Below are positions 11,449 through 21,772 of a DNA stretch of 64,000 bases, one piece after another. A program made the position numbers and the translations under genes. Every line of letters begins with the position of its first letter. The stretch's first letter is position 1. This DNA is from Acanthosepion esculentum (Eukaryota; Mollusca; Cephalopoda; Sepiida; Sepiidae). The notes below the pieces were generated by a model. That model had not been told where the DNA came from. It made no database searches and saw nothing but the letters and a program-made list of their open reading frames with translations. Location: positions 12,873,805-12,937,804 of the forward strand of contig OZ038480.1 in the NCBI GenBank assembly GCA_964036315.1. The letters run 5' to 3'.

Positions 11449-12030
11449 CAGTGGAAACTCGTTTCACGAATTAAATTAATTCCAGAAGCCCGTTCGTAAC
11501 CCGAAATGTTCGTAAACCGAAACCATTTTTCCAATAGGAATCAATGTAAAATTGATTAATCCGTTCCTGGTCCCAAGATGATTGCTTTTTTAAACTTTTA
11601 CAACAGTACTTCGTGCACAAGTTTATACACAAAACTAATGAAAACAATTTAAGCGTACCATAAGTAGGAGAGTTGATGGCGTAAATGGAAGGTAGTAGAT
11701 TTTGCCATACTAAACTGAGTAGGAAGAGACAATATTATCAACAATTGCTGTTCTGATAGCGTTTCTTTTTCCTTTACCAGTATCACTGCTAACTTTCTTT
11801 GGAGCCATGACTGACGCCTAATAAAGAGAGAAAAAAGCAAACTATAACAAAATTGGAAAAGAACTGCACAGCACAACATGGCGGTCGACTCATAAATGAT
11901 TCCGTTCGGGTTAACTCGTTTCCTCGTTTCAGCAATGTTGTTCGAGAACCGAAATTTTGTTCGCTAACCGAGGCATTTCGAAAAGCAATTTGTTCGACAT
12001 GCGAAACGTTCTAGAACCGAGGTTACTCTG
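11449..12030 (-). mobile_element. pogo/Tigger-like non-autonomous element
   Basis: The ends are cagtggaaactcgtttcacg at 11449 and cgaggttactctg ending at 12030, each next to a TA, as expected for Tc1/mariner-superfamily target duplication. Subterminal sequence repeats gttcgta..ccgaaa motifs at both ends (11490-11525, 11945-12020), as in Tigger families. Only a stub of the transposase start remains (11710-11808, minus), so the element could move only with help from an autonomous relative. Confidence 0.75.
11710..11808 (-). pseudogene. pogo/Tigger transposase N-terminal stub
   Basis: An ATG at 11808 opens a 32-residue frame starting MAPKKVSSDTGKGKRNAIRT, then a TAG. The basic MAPKK-type start is typical of Tigger-family transposases, whose N-terminus leads into CENP-B-like DNA-binding helices. 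Those helices and the DDE domain are absent. Confidence 0.6.
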
Positions 12031-12251
12031 TATCCTCATTGTGAGGTTTTCGTTCACCGAATCGTTCCTTTAGATATCTTCGTAAATACCAACGAGCAAC
12101 CAAACATTTTTATAACATATACACTTGCACCTGGCATCACGAGTGCAAGGAAGATAGCTATAATACAATAGAAACTTACAAACAAAAATATACGCGTTCT
12201 GCATTAGATAAGATGGGGTTCAATATGACAACGAAAATCATTTATTTCTAT
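12031..12251. other. Unassigned sequence
   Basis: Short spacer between the pogo-like and mariner-like elements; no feature seen. Confidence 0.4.
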
Positions 12252-13131
12252 ACAAGGTGCGATGGATAAACTGTCGTCTAAATGACGCAAAAAATGAAAA
12301 TAACACGGACATCTCATTTTAACAGATATATTTACCAAAATTACACAAAAATATCTCGAAATACTAAAGAGTAAATTTATTCAATAAAATCGCCATTGCC
12401 TTCAACCGCGGCCTCCAGACGACTTCAGAATCTCCTGCAACTCTTCTGGACAGTCTCTTTGTTTAAGTTGGAGAATACTGCCATAATCCTTGCTTTCAGT
12501 ATATCTTTGGTGTTACAAGGAGATTTGCTGGTCTCTCTCTTAACTGCGCTCAAAACCCTAATAATCAAGGAGGTTGCAGTCTCTGGAGTTAGGTGGCCGG
12601 ATGTAAGGTGTGATGTAGTCGCATAAATTGTCTGACAGCCAAGACTAGTTTCTCCTGTTATTGTGGCATGGTGCAGAGTCCTGTTGCCAGAAATAGGATC
12701 TTCCAGCAGCCACCCTCTTGACCTAGGGTAGCATTACCTCCTCAAGGCACTTGATATAGGGCTTCGTATTGAGTCTGAGACCCTCATCAACAAATTCAGG
12801 AGTCCTTTTCTTATCAGAACCATGATTTTTTTCCGAGCTGCCGTACCTTCGTAATCATCATTGCACTCATCCAACTCTTTCCGAATTCTCTGCACTGTTC
12901 TCAGATTGACAATTAAACACTCTGAAATGTTTATATTGAAGCTTCTGGCGCGAATGCCAAGCAGCACACAATAACGTTTCCAAATTTCGGGAGGAGTGAA
13001 TTGTGTCATGGTGCTGTTTTTGTCAGAGACGGTGCCCAGCTGAACCTACTAGACTGTGCAAACCACAAGATAAAAAACAAAGCACAAAATTAAAAATATA
13101 AAATGGTGACAATTTACCCATCGCACCCTGT
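12252..13131 (-). mobile_element. DD37D mariner-like element, deletion derivative, copy 1
   Basis: The ends are inverted repeats: acaaggtgcgatggataaac at 12252 and gtttacc-type complement atttacccatcgcaccctgt ending at 13131. On the minus strand, 13009 down to about 12790 encodes an N-terminal helix-turn-helix (FTPPEIWKRY, ISECLIVNLRTVQRIRKELD). The frame then jumps straight to a late catalytic region: LNTKPYIKCLEEV, QQDSAPCH with the second Asp, and DCNLLDY with the third Asp 37 residues on. Roughly the middle third, including the first Asp, is missing. Stops and a frame change disrupt the rest. The copy at 40338-41206 has the same missing segment. Confidence 0.85.
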
Positions 13132-13139
13132 GTTTCCCA

Positions 13140-13330
13140 AATATGATAATTCACAGATAATATATAAAAGGAAGATGTTGAGAACTATCATCGCCTACGT
13201 TCTAAAGGGAGAAGGCAATTACAAAAAAAAAAAATTTAGTCCACTCGCATTTCAAGAAAAATATACTGAATTCAAATTTGATCTCCGGCCCCAAAGATGA
13301 AATTCTCGAAATATATTTCAGTTTCATTAT
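13140..13330 (+). repeat. LINE-related fragment (pair with 7464-7665)
   Basis: Encodes LRTIIAYVLKGEGN, resembling the WRAMIAYILK peptide downstream of the LINE at 47640-48250. The flanks match 7464-7665. It starts directly after the mariner end. Confidence 0.5.
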
Positions 13331-13924
13331 TGTTATGATTGTAATAACTTCTTTCCTTTCTGTTTAACGTTTTCCTTCAAATTCGCATGTCGCAACATAA
13401 AGCATCTTATTTTGGTTGCAATTTAACCTGCTTTCCCGTTGATCAAAAGTTATCGACGACTATATCGATAAACGTAAATGGCTCCCTAATAAGATATCCA
13501 CAAAAATTACAAAAATACATGTAAAAATACAAGAATACTACGTCTATGTGCTGCATTCCTTCAGGACATGAGGGATCATGGCCCTCCAAAACATCCTATA
13601 CCTTGTGGCATTTAGCAGTTATGTTTTTTCTTCTATGTGCCGCATTGCTTTAGAATATGGGCGATCATGGCTCTCCAAAACGTCCTATCACTTATGGTCC
13701 TTAAGATTTAGACTGCATCTTCTTCTATGTGCCGTGTCTGTTCAGGACATTGGATAATCATGAGTCTCCGAAACTCTTTATTCTTTGTGACCTTTAGCAG
13801 ATTTCTTTTTTTGTGAGATCGGAGATCGTGGCTCTCCAATACTTCCTATCCAATATCAGTTAGATTTCTTCTATGTGCCGTGTCCATTTAGAACACGGCT
13901 CTCCAAAACTGCTTATCCTTTCTG
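13331..13924. repeat. Degenerate ~90-bp tandem repeat
   Basis: From about 13543 a unit containing tctatgtgccg, ttcaggacat, gatcatggctctccaaaac, tcctatc and ctttagcag recurs with starts near 13543, 13632, 13724 and 13869 and a shortened copy between the last two. Copies are strongly diverged. 13331-13540 shows nothing recognisable. Confidence 0.65.
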
Positions 13925-14506
13925 CCCCTTAGCGTTCTTCTTCTTCTTCTTCTTCTTCTTCCTGTTCTTCCTCCTCCTCCTTCTTCTTCTCCTTATTCAT
14001 CCCCCTTCCCCCTTCTTCTTCTTCTCCATTCTTCTTGTTCTTGTTCTTCCTCCTCCTTCTTTTACTTCCTCCTCCTCCTCCTTCTTCTTCTCCTTATTCA
14101 TCCCCCTTCCCCCTTCTTCTTCTTCATTCTTCTTGTTCTTCCTCCTCCTCCTCCTTCTTCTTCCTCCTCCTCCTCCTTCTTGTTCTTCTCCTTATTCATC
14201 CCCCTTCCCCCTTCTTCTTCTTCATTCTTCTTGTTCTTGTTCTTCCTCCTCCTCCTCCTTCTTCTTCCTCCTCCTCCTCCTTCTTGTTCTTCTCCTTATT
14301 CATCCTCCTTCCCCTTTCTTCTTTTCTTCTTCTTCATTCTTCTTGTTCTTGTTCTTCCTCCTCCTCCTCCTTCTTCTTCCTCCTCCTCCTCCTTCTTGTT
14401 CTTCTCCTTATTCATCCTCCTTCCCCTTTCTTCTTTTCTTCTTCTTCATTCTTCTTGTTCTTGTTCTTCCTCCTCCTCCTCCTCCTTCTTCTTCTTTGTA
14501 CCGCGC
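13925..14506. repeat. Polypyrimidine (CTT/CTC)n block with higher-order units
   Basis: Strand-asymmetric pyrimidine tract. The string ctccttattcatcc recurs near 13990, 14092, 14190, 14294 and 14406, giving a higher-order period of about 98-112 bp. Long Ser/Leu/Phe/Pro-rich frames here are low-complexity artefacts. Confidence 0.9.
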
Positions 14507-15014
14507 CCCTTGTATATGATCGATCTATATGGTTTCTAATGGTCATGTTTTCCAATCCTTCCTTCTTCATTATGTGTTCAGATAATTTCAGCTCTCTCTT
14601 CCTAATTCGAAGCATGTGCATCCTTTTTCTTGCCGTTCTTCATAAGACGTTTTAACGGCAAACAATTTCTCCAAATTATTAAAACCTCTAAATATGGAAA
14701 TGAAAAGCTCAATAAAATGGCCTTCAACTTTGTAAGGGCAGTTTTTAATGCCTTCAGCAACCTGACGATACATTTAATCGAGAAAGCATCCCGCTTGATA
14801 TGCCTTTGCCTATTGCATCACAATGAAGTATAACAGCAATGTCACGTGACCAATCAATAAAAATATTGTTCAACGGCGTACTATCGTTGTATCTGTGATT
14901 ACAAAGTCTCTACTACAACGAGCATTTAAGAAAGTAACAACGAGTATTCGTTGGCATTACAAAATTTGCAACTACTGTTCGTTGACACACAAAACAATGG
15001 TTTCGAGATACAAG
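14507..15014. other. Unassigned sequence
   Basis: No recognisable gene or repeat. Confidence 0.4.
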
Positions 15015-15262
15015 TCTCACTAAATAATCCATAGCAGAAGTGGCGAAGAGGTGGATTCATGCCTTTTCCAAACGTAGTTGCGCATAAGTGAATGTAACGA
15101 AAATTATTAACTCGGCTCTCCGATTATTAATTATCTATTAAGCCACCCGCCCACCACCTGCTATTCTCAAGCAGTCATCCATCTAGATACTGACCAGGCT
15201 CGACGTTGCTTAACTTTGCTGATCCTACAGGGTCGTTTCGATGTGACGTGGTTGTAAGCCTA
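15015..15262 (-). repeat. Chimeric 5S-derived SINE, copy 3
   Basis: On the minus strand the 5S part runs from 15261 to about 15158 (aggcttacaaccacgtcaca, aaagttaagcaacgtcgag, tagatggatgactgcttgag). A tRNA-like stretch follows (gtggcttaatagataatt ... gagccgagttaataa), and then the shared tail (gttacattcacttatgcgca, gaatccacctcttcgcca) down to about 15015. Same module order as the copies at 2494 and 21235. Confidence 0.7.
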
Positions 15263-15459
15263 TAAGTGTTTTTTAATCCTTTCTTTTCAAATGTCATATT
15301 TGGTAGATTTTGTCACCTTTTCTCGTTGAATTATTTAATATTGAAATTTGCATAGGGCACCCAGTGAGAATCGAAATTACTAATCAGTAGTAACGCGCAG
15401 TAAGGATCAATCAGAGTAGCCACGTAAACCATTTCTCAACGCCGACCCGTAAGTTTCCC

Positions 15460-15462
<3 letters not shown>
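15263..15462. other. Unassigned sequence
   Basis: No feature seen. Confidence 0.35.
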
Positions 15463-15507
<45 letters not shown>

Positions 15508-15584
15508 AAAAGTGAACATAGAATTCAAAACTTAGAGGCGACAGTCTGTTTCATGCCAGTGCAATCGTCAGGCAACTATATTTC

Positions 15585-15661
<77 letters not shown>
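15463..15661. repeat. (TA)n tracts flanking a short dispersed repeat
   Basis: Two TA arrays (about 15463-15498 and 15590-15661) enclose a roughly 90-bp piece (aaaagtgaacatagaattc, gaggcgacagtctgtttcat, gcaatcgtcaggc). That piece recurs, partly inverted, in the 44545-45060 cluster, again between TA arrays. Confidence 0.8.
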
Positions 15662-15666
<5 letters not shown>

Positions 15667-16180
15667 CAATATATAGGGATAATTCCAGGGAGGATATAAA
15701 TCAAAAGAGAGCTCAATGTAAGAACAGAGCAATATAATAAGGAATACAGAATCCTTAAAAATACATCAGGACAGGTTATAATTTATTTCGTGGACCTCCC
15801 GTCCATCTCTTCAGATCAGTTTTCCATTAATAAATGGAGTTCAATTTATTCAGGCACAAAGAAAAGGAAAAGAAGAAAAAAAGAAAAAGAGAAAAAGGAA
15901 AAAGTTTTAATATCAAAAGCGTGAGAAAGAGATTTGAAAATAAGGTTTTTTAGGGGGAAGAGAAAGAGATATAGACAAGAAACAGGAGAGGGAAAGAGGG
16001 AAATAAAGGAAAGAGAGAATTAGGTAAATCGACAGGCTGACCCAGAAAAAATTTTTTCCGGGGCTTGATAAGTTAAAAAACAGGGTGGGTAAGAAGAGTG
16101 ATCATATTCAAAATAGATACATTGAAATTGTCTAGTCATTTTAAGCAGTGAAACTATCCTTATCGCATTATAACCTATTG

Positions 16181-16182
<2 letters not shown>

Positions 16183-16234
<52 letters not shown>

Positions 16235-16648
16235 GCATTGTTATTAGAGACCACAAACAAAAAAAAGCCTCCTTATTGATATAGCAGTCCCTGCAGACTG
16301 CAATGTTTGAAGATATTCGAAAAACTGTCAAAATACAAGGACCTTGAAATCGAAATCTCAAAAATGTGGCACATGGGAACATCAACAATCCCTGTTGTAG
16401 TTGGAGCCCTAGAATTGGTTGGAAAATATTCCAGTAGACTAATTGAAGGGATTCCTGGAAATCCATGCCTCAAAGAGATACAAAAAATTGTTCTGACAAG
16501 TACAGCCCACACTTTACGAAGGATTTTATCTATATAATTTTTTTTTGTCAGTGGAAAGTGTCATGATGCCATTTCTAACCTTAGGTCCCTTGGCAGGAAC
16601 CGGAAAGAAATGTGTAAACGCCAGAAATCAAAGGAAATAATAATAATA
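16183..16648 (+). mobile_element. R4/Dong-like LINE 3' fragment, copy 1
   Basis: Starts in an (AAT)n run (about 16183-16232). The next part encodes, with breaks, the last ~100 residues of an R2/R4-group polyprotein: LKIFEKLSKYKDLEIEIS, KMWHMGTSTIPVVVGALE and IQKIVLTSTAHTLRRIL. A 3' UTR follows (cagtggaaagtgtcatgatg, ccttaggtcccttggc, aaccggaaagaaatgtgt) and a new (AAT)n run closes it. Sister copies are at 28152, 28866, 60156 and 62084. All are 5' truncated within or after the endonuclease domain. Confidence 0.8.
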
Positions 16649-16825
16649 ATATCAAAATATTGGACATCAATAAAAAGAAATAACATAAATTTAAAATTAA
16701 AAGTAAATTAAATAAAAAATAATTCTTTAAAAAATTAAAAAAACGCATAAAAAATTTGATTAAACTAAGAGATAAATAAAGGACCATTTTAAGTAAGTAA
16801 AAACCTAAAACTACAAAGATATATA

Positions 16826-16859
<34 letters not shown>

Positions 16860-16998
16860 TATATGTATATACACATAAATATACTTATATATAGACATAC
16901 ATACGCCTAACACACACATATATACACATAAATACATCCATACAGAAGCACATAGACATACTCATACATACATACATACATACATACACACACACATA
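16649..16998. other. AT-rich with (CA)n and (CATA)n microsatellites
   Basis: A (CA)n run at about 16827-16854 and (CATA)-type runs to about 16990. The rest is unassigned. Confidence 0.7.
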
Positions 16999-17700
16999 GT
17001 GATTTACTGCAAAAACCATGGCGGCCAAAATGATCCGAACGGTTGAAAAAATAACAAAATAATAAAAAATGACATAGAATACTGGAATTATTTAATATTC
17101 AGTGTGAAGCCCTTGAGCTTCAATCACACTTTGACATCTTCATCTGCATGAGGAAATTAAATTTTCAATTTCTTGCCGGGTGATTTTATTCCATTCTTCC
17201 TGAAGGGCATTCCATAATTGCTCGGTTGTTTTAGGATTTCTGGCTTTCGAACGTTCTCCTAGAATATTCCACACATTTTCAATAGGATTGACATCTGGGC
17301 TTTGAGCAGGCCAATCCATAACAATAACCTTTTCAGTCTGGAGGAAGTTCATGACCACCTTAGCCTTGTGACATGGGGCATTGCCCTGCATGAATATGGG
17401 TGGTCACTTAGTTGAATTTCTCAGCACAGGCAAGACATGATCTTTTACAAGTTGTTTATAAACTCCTGCATTTACCTTTCCATGTAATCGCACGAAAAGG
17501 CCCACACCATCTCCAGATATCATCCCCCAAACCATGACACTTCCTCCACCGAATTTAACACGAGTCTTAAGGCTTTTAGGTGACAATTTTTCACCTACTT
17601 TTCGACGAACGTACCTTTTCCCATCTGAGCCAAATAACATAAACTTAGATTCATCACTGAAATGACACGTTGTTGAAGGAATGCCGGTGATTGTAAAATC
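16999..17700 (-). pseudogene. Tc1-like (DD34E) transposase pseudogene with lost Asp
   Basis: The minus strand encodes the C-terminal two-thirds of the catalytic domain. HFSDESKFMLFG at about 17660 has the first Asp and GGGSVMVWGMIS follows. An in-frame TGA comes just before PPIFMQGNAPCHKAK near 17400. There the expected second Asp is Gly. WPAQSPDVNPIENVW carries the Glu 34 residues on. The frame ends near 17140. About 140 bp downstream, gtgatttactgcaaaaacca at 16999 may be the element end; I find no matching end upstream, so the 5' side is truncated. The stop and the Asp-to-Gly change make it inactive. Confidence 0.85.
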
Positions 17701-18244
17701 TCTGCTTCCAATTCCCAGCTGATATCCTTATATATACCTTCTTTTGACTGATATTTTTCTTCCGAAAAATAATAGCTTCGTATACTACATTTTCAGAAGT
17801 ACAAATACCTCCAACTGCTCAGTTAGTTCCTGTTTTCTAACAACAAGGAGGTTTATTTTCCAGTGTTTCACTGTCATAAAATTTCTTAAAATATGTTATC
17901 CTGTGAGTGAATTGTATTGTGTATATTACTAGTACATGAATAATTGTTTTTTAGAGTTTTTATATTAAACATTTTTCTTAAAGGGTTGTTATGATAGAAA
18001 TGTTTGCTTATTAAATATTAAAAAATATCTGCCAATATTAATATTAGATAATTTACAGAAAGCTGGAGTAAATCATATTATCTTTCTTTTTCTGTTTTTG
18101 GTTGCATTAGTTGAATTGTTTTTCAATGTTTCCTGAAAATTTAATTCTTGTTTGAAATTACTTTTTTTTGAGAGCTTCAATATAAGTTAATTTATTCTCA
18201 TTGATTTTTCTGTTAAATTATGATCTATTAATTCTGCTGTTTAC
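17701..18244. other. Unassigned AT-rich sequence
   Basis: No coding or repeat feature recognised between the Tc1 remnant and the right arm of the inverted repeat. Confidence 0.4.
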
Positions 18245-18501
18245 TGTGTTAGTGATCTCTCTTTTTCTTACCCCTAAAAAAACCTTATATTGAAATCTTT
18301 GTCTTTCTTTCCATTTTAATATTAAAACTTTTCCTTTTTCTCTTTTCTATCCTTTTTCTTCAATTTTTTTCTTTTTCTTTTCCTTGTGTCTGAATAAATT
18401 GAACTCCATTTATTAATCTAAAAATGGATTGAAGAGATGGATGGGAGGTCTATGAAATAAATTATAACCTGTAATGGTGGATTTTTAAGGATTCTGTATT
18501 C

Positions 18502-18505
<4 letters not shown>

Positions 18506-18586
<81 letters not shown>
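18506..18586. repeat. (TA)n microsatellite
   Basis: About 40 TA units directly abutting the right arm of the large inverted repeat. Confidence 0.95.
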
Positions 18587-19168
<582 letters not shown>

Positions 19169-19503
19169 GGATGAGGTTATAGTAGTTCCAACGAGAGAAA
19201 AGTGTGTATATTAAAAAGAAGAGAGAAACCGCAAACGTTTTGGGTTGTAATGTGGATTTGAAAAAAATATTATTCTTTATTTTCTATTTTATATACATAT
19301 ACATCTTCGGAATGATTAAAGATATCTTAAGGAATTGTCCGAGGTTTTTAAAACACTACTGGGCTCTACTTTGAGCAATAAGATTGTATAATTAATCTCT
19401 AAGATTAACAGAAGAATTTTTGATGAAATCAATGATAAACGAAAATTACATCTTCATCATTAATTAACCATAGCTAAGGAACGGAAGCTCATGAAATATT
19501 GAA

Positions 19504-19575
<72 letters not shown>

Positions 19576-19781
19576 AGTAAGATATAACAGTAAGATATAA
19601 AATCCGGTGTTCTTATAGATATTTTTATCTTTACACACTAGTGCTCAATATTCGCTTGCCGAGGAAATGGAACTAATGTCTTTGGTTTAATAACAAAATT
19701 AAATTCAAAGGCTTTAGCTTACATTTTTGAAACATGGTTATCACGGTGTAGCGAAAAACCCATATTTTAAATCAATTAATT

Positions 19782-19825
<44 letters not shown>

Positions 19826-19854
19826 CCAGGATCATTTTCCAACTTGTACAAATG
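19169..19854. other. Unassigned sequence with short repeat match and TA tracts
   Basis: 19290-19385 (atcttcggaatgattaaaga, actgggctctactttgag) matches 53660-53745. TA tracts lie at 19507-19572 and 19784-19820. Nothing else is recognised. Confidence 0.5.
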
Positions 19855-20100
19855 GATGACAAAACATGGAGTAGGAGGGATACTAAAAACGTAAGCATTT
19901 TTAAGAGCTGCGAAGTTATGGAGAGCCATGATCGCCTACGCCCTGAAGGAATTTGTGAATCTGACAGAAGAAAAAATCTATTGCTGCGGTTCCCAAATTC
20001 GTCTGAACCTTCCCCTCTCGAAACAAAATTCAAGGGACGGTGAGAAAGAAGTGTTCGGTAAGGGGGCTGGTCGAAAAAAGCGGAGTGTGGGTAAAAGTAA
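19855..20100 (+). mobile_element. Possible LINE downstream fragment
   Basis: 19918-19955 encodes LWRAMIAYALKEF, close to WRAMIAYILKRD at about 48195. Extent and family are uncertain. Confidence 0.4.
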
Positions 20101-20530
20101 AGGATTATATTATGACCAAGTATATTTTTTGATACTAATTAATATGACAAAATCAAAGGCATACGTAAGTTTTATAAAGAATAAAATTCACATGAGTTTA
20201 TACGCAAACGTATGGTTTTATTTTATTTAGTTGTTCCAAGTTAAAAATTCGAAGGTTCGTGTATTGCGGATAAAAAGCACATGCTCTAGGTGTAGCGATA
20301 TAGTTATGGATGTTCGTCCGGGGACATGTTATCTAAATGCTATTAAAAAAAGACAAAATCAATATTTGCGTTTACAATGTCAATGTGTAGTATAGCATTA
20401 TTTAAATATTGTTCGCCGAATACAGGGCCCAAGAGACACTCAAGAGAATTACTGAATAAAAGTTTTTGTAACGGCGTAAAGGGAGACTATAAGAAATCGA
20501 TATTAAGAGGATATGTTGGATAGATAAAGC
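20101..20530. other. Unassigned sequence
   Basis: No gene or repeat recognised. Confidence 0.35.
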
Positions 20531-20836
20531 TTAGATAAATGTCCACATCTTTGTCGCCATATTTATTACAATGTTTCGGCCGTTGTACGCTCCGGCCGTC
20601 TTCTGGTGGTTGGAATGTCGAACTGAACCCTGGACTAGAACAGTATACCCCTACTAGGGTAGACAGTTCTAGTTCCACGAGACATGTCTAATGGATGTCA
20701 GTTATCAGTTATCTCCTGTTAATTCCCCTCTCCAAGTTCTCCACCGTCTTAACCAGATATTGACCTCACACTTTTTGGGTCCTGTCATTGGATTTAACTA
20801 ACGCCTTTATCCACTGTACCATGTGTCCTTGAGGAC
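20531..20836 (-). repeat. tRNA-derived SINE (GTGGATAAGGCG family), copy 2
   Basis: The minus-strand A box is tacagtggataaaggcgtta, with a degenerate B-box-like string, then the common body. The stem-loop module is present as ggccggagcgtacaacggcc followed by gaaacattg (g to a change). The tail ends in atggcgacaaagatg. Confidence 0.8.
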
Positions 20837-20899
20837 ATTTGTCTATGAATTTCTCGGTATTATAAACCTAATGTCTTCAGCAACCATTTTTACCAGTAA

Positions 20900-20939
20900 A
20901 ATGATAACAGCAAAAATTGCAATTTTTGCTGTTATCATT
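20900..20939. repeat. Perfect 40-bp palindrome
   Basis: The 20-bp arm aatgataacagcaaaaattg at 20900-20919 is followed at once by its exact reverse complement at 20920-20939, with no spacer. Confidence 0.95.
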
Positions 20940-21234
20940 GCATGTTTTTACCAGAAGAGGTTAAGATCGTAATGATAGGGAAAGCATACTCTCGGGAGTC
21001 TGTTCCACAAATTAACACATCTGAGGATGACGCTCTATGAGTGGCACTATGAATGGAATACGAAGAGTATGAAGACGTGTCGATCCTATCTACGTGGCGT
21101 GACTTTTCTGATTGAATGATCTGTGTTTTACGGTTTATCAACCTTTTGCAGGTTATTTAAAGCAAGGCATTATTTTTAGATTGGAAGATATTTTTATGGG
21201 GGAATAATTGTTTCTTGATACAAGGCCTACTAAT

Positions 21235-21491
21235 TAACCCATAGCTGGGGGAGAAGAGGTGAATTCATACATTTCCCAAGTGTATTTGTACGTAAGTGAG
21301 TATAACAAACCCGACTGGAATTCGAACTTCGCTTTCTGATCTACAATTCTAAGCCCTCATCCATTAGACTACACGTATAGCCAAGCTTACAGAACCTGGT
21401 ATTCACTAACGGCCACCCGTTCAAGTACTGACCAGACTCGACGTTGATTAACTTCGGTGATCGGACGAGAACTTGATATGGCTGTAAGCCA
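21235..21491 (-). repeat. Chimeric 5S-tRNA SINE, copy 4 (clearest)
   Basis: On the minus strand, 21491-21384 is 5S-like (ggcttacagccatatcaag, cgaagttaatcaacgtcgag, gaacgggtggccgttag, ccaggttctgtaagctt). The next stretch, about 21380-21322, has a good tRNA outline: tagtctaatggatgag as A box, a plausible anticodon arm, and gttcgaattcc as B box. The tail module then runs ttatactcacttacgtac, gtatgaattcacctcttctc and cagctatgggttaa to 21235. Two Pol III promoter types are therefore joined in one unit. Vertebrate AmnSINE1 is a known example of such a 5S-tRNA fusion. Confidence 0.8.
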
Positions 21492-21760
21492 CGTGGCGTA
21501 GCGAGTCCTTGTTGTGAAGGTCTGAACTGGTGGAAATAAGGAATTTAGCTCGTTTGACATTTGCATTGAAAATGTCGAGAGTCTAGCTATATTTTGTTTT
21601 TGGGAAAATGTTTGTAGGGTGGAAACTAATTCATCACCAACAAGGCCGCACAAATGCTTTTGAACGCTGTCAATGCTGAAAAGTAAGGATTGGGTAACTC
21701 AATCTCAAATATGGCAGAAATAGTTAATTTTTTGCTCTGATATGAGTCTAATACAAAACA
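21492..21760 (+). repeat. Dispersed repeat pair member (with 48950-49250)
   Basis: aaggtctgaactggtggaa, gtttgtagggtggaaactaa, ttcatcaccaac, cttttgaacgctgtcaatgc and atatggcagaaat recur in order at 48985-49215. No protein similarity recognised. Confidence 0.6.
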
Positions 21761-21772
21761 TAATCGGTCCTG

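Larger units (their letters stand above)
15740..18505. repeat. Large inverted-repeat pair enclosing other elements
   Basis: The left arm is about 15740-15990 and the right arm about 18250-18505 as its reverse complement. Shared strings include acagaatccttaaaaat, ggttataatttatttc, cctcccgtccatctcttca, taaatggagttcaatttatt and ttttaatat..aaa. The arms are roughly 250 bp and moderately diverged. Both outer ends run into TA arrays. The 2.2-kb interior contains the LINE tail at 16183 and the Tc1 pseudogene at 16999. Either one large TIR element has collected insertions, or two copies of one repeat lie in opposite orientation. Confidence 0.65.

Noticed and set aside
13925..14506. Ser/Leu/Pro-rich frames of over 200 residues
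   Set aside because: Polypyrimidine low complexity, open in several frames at once.
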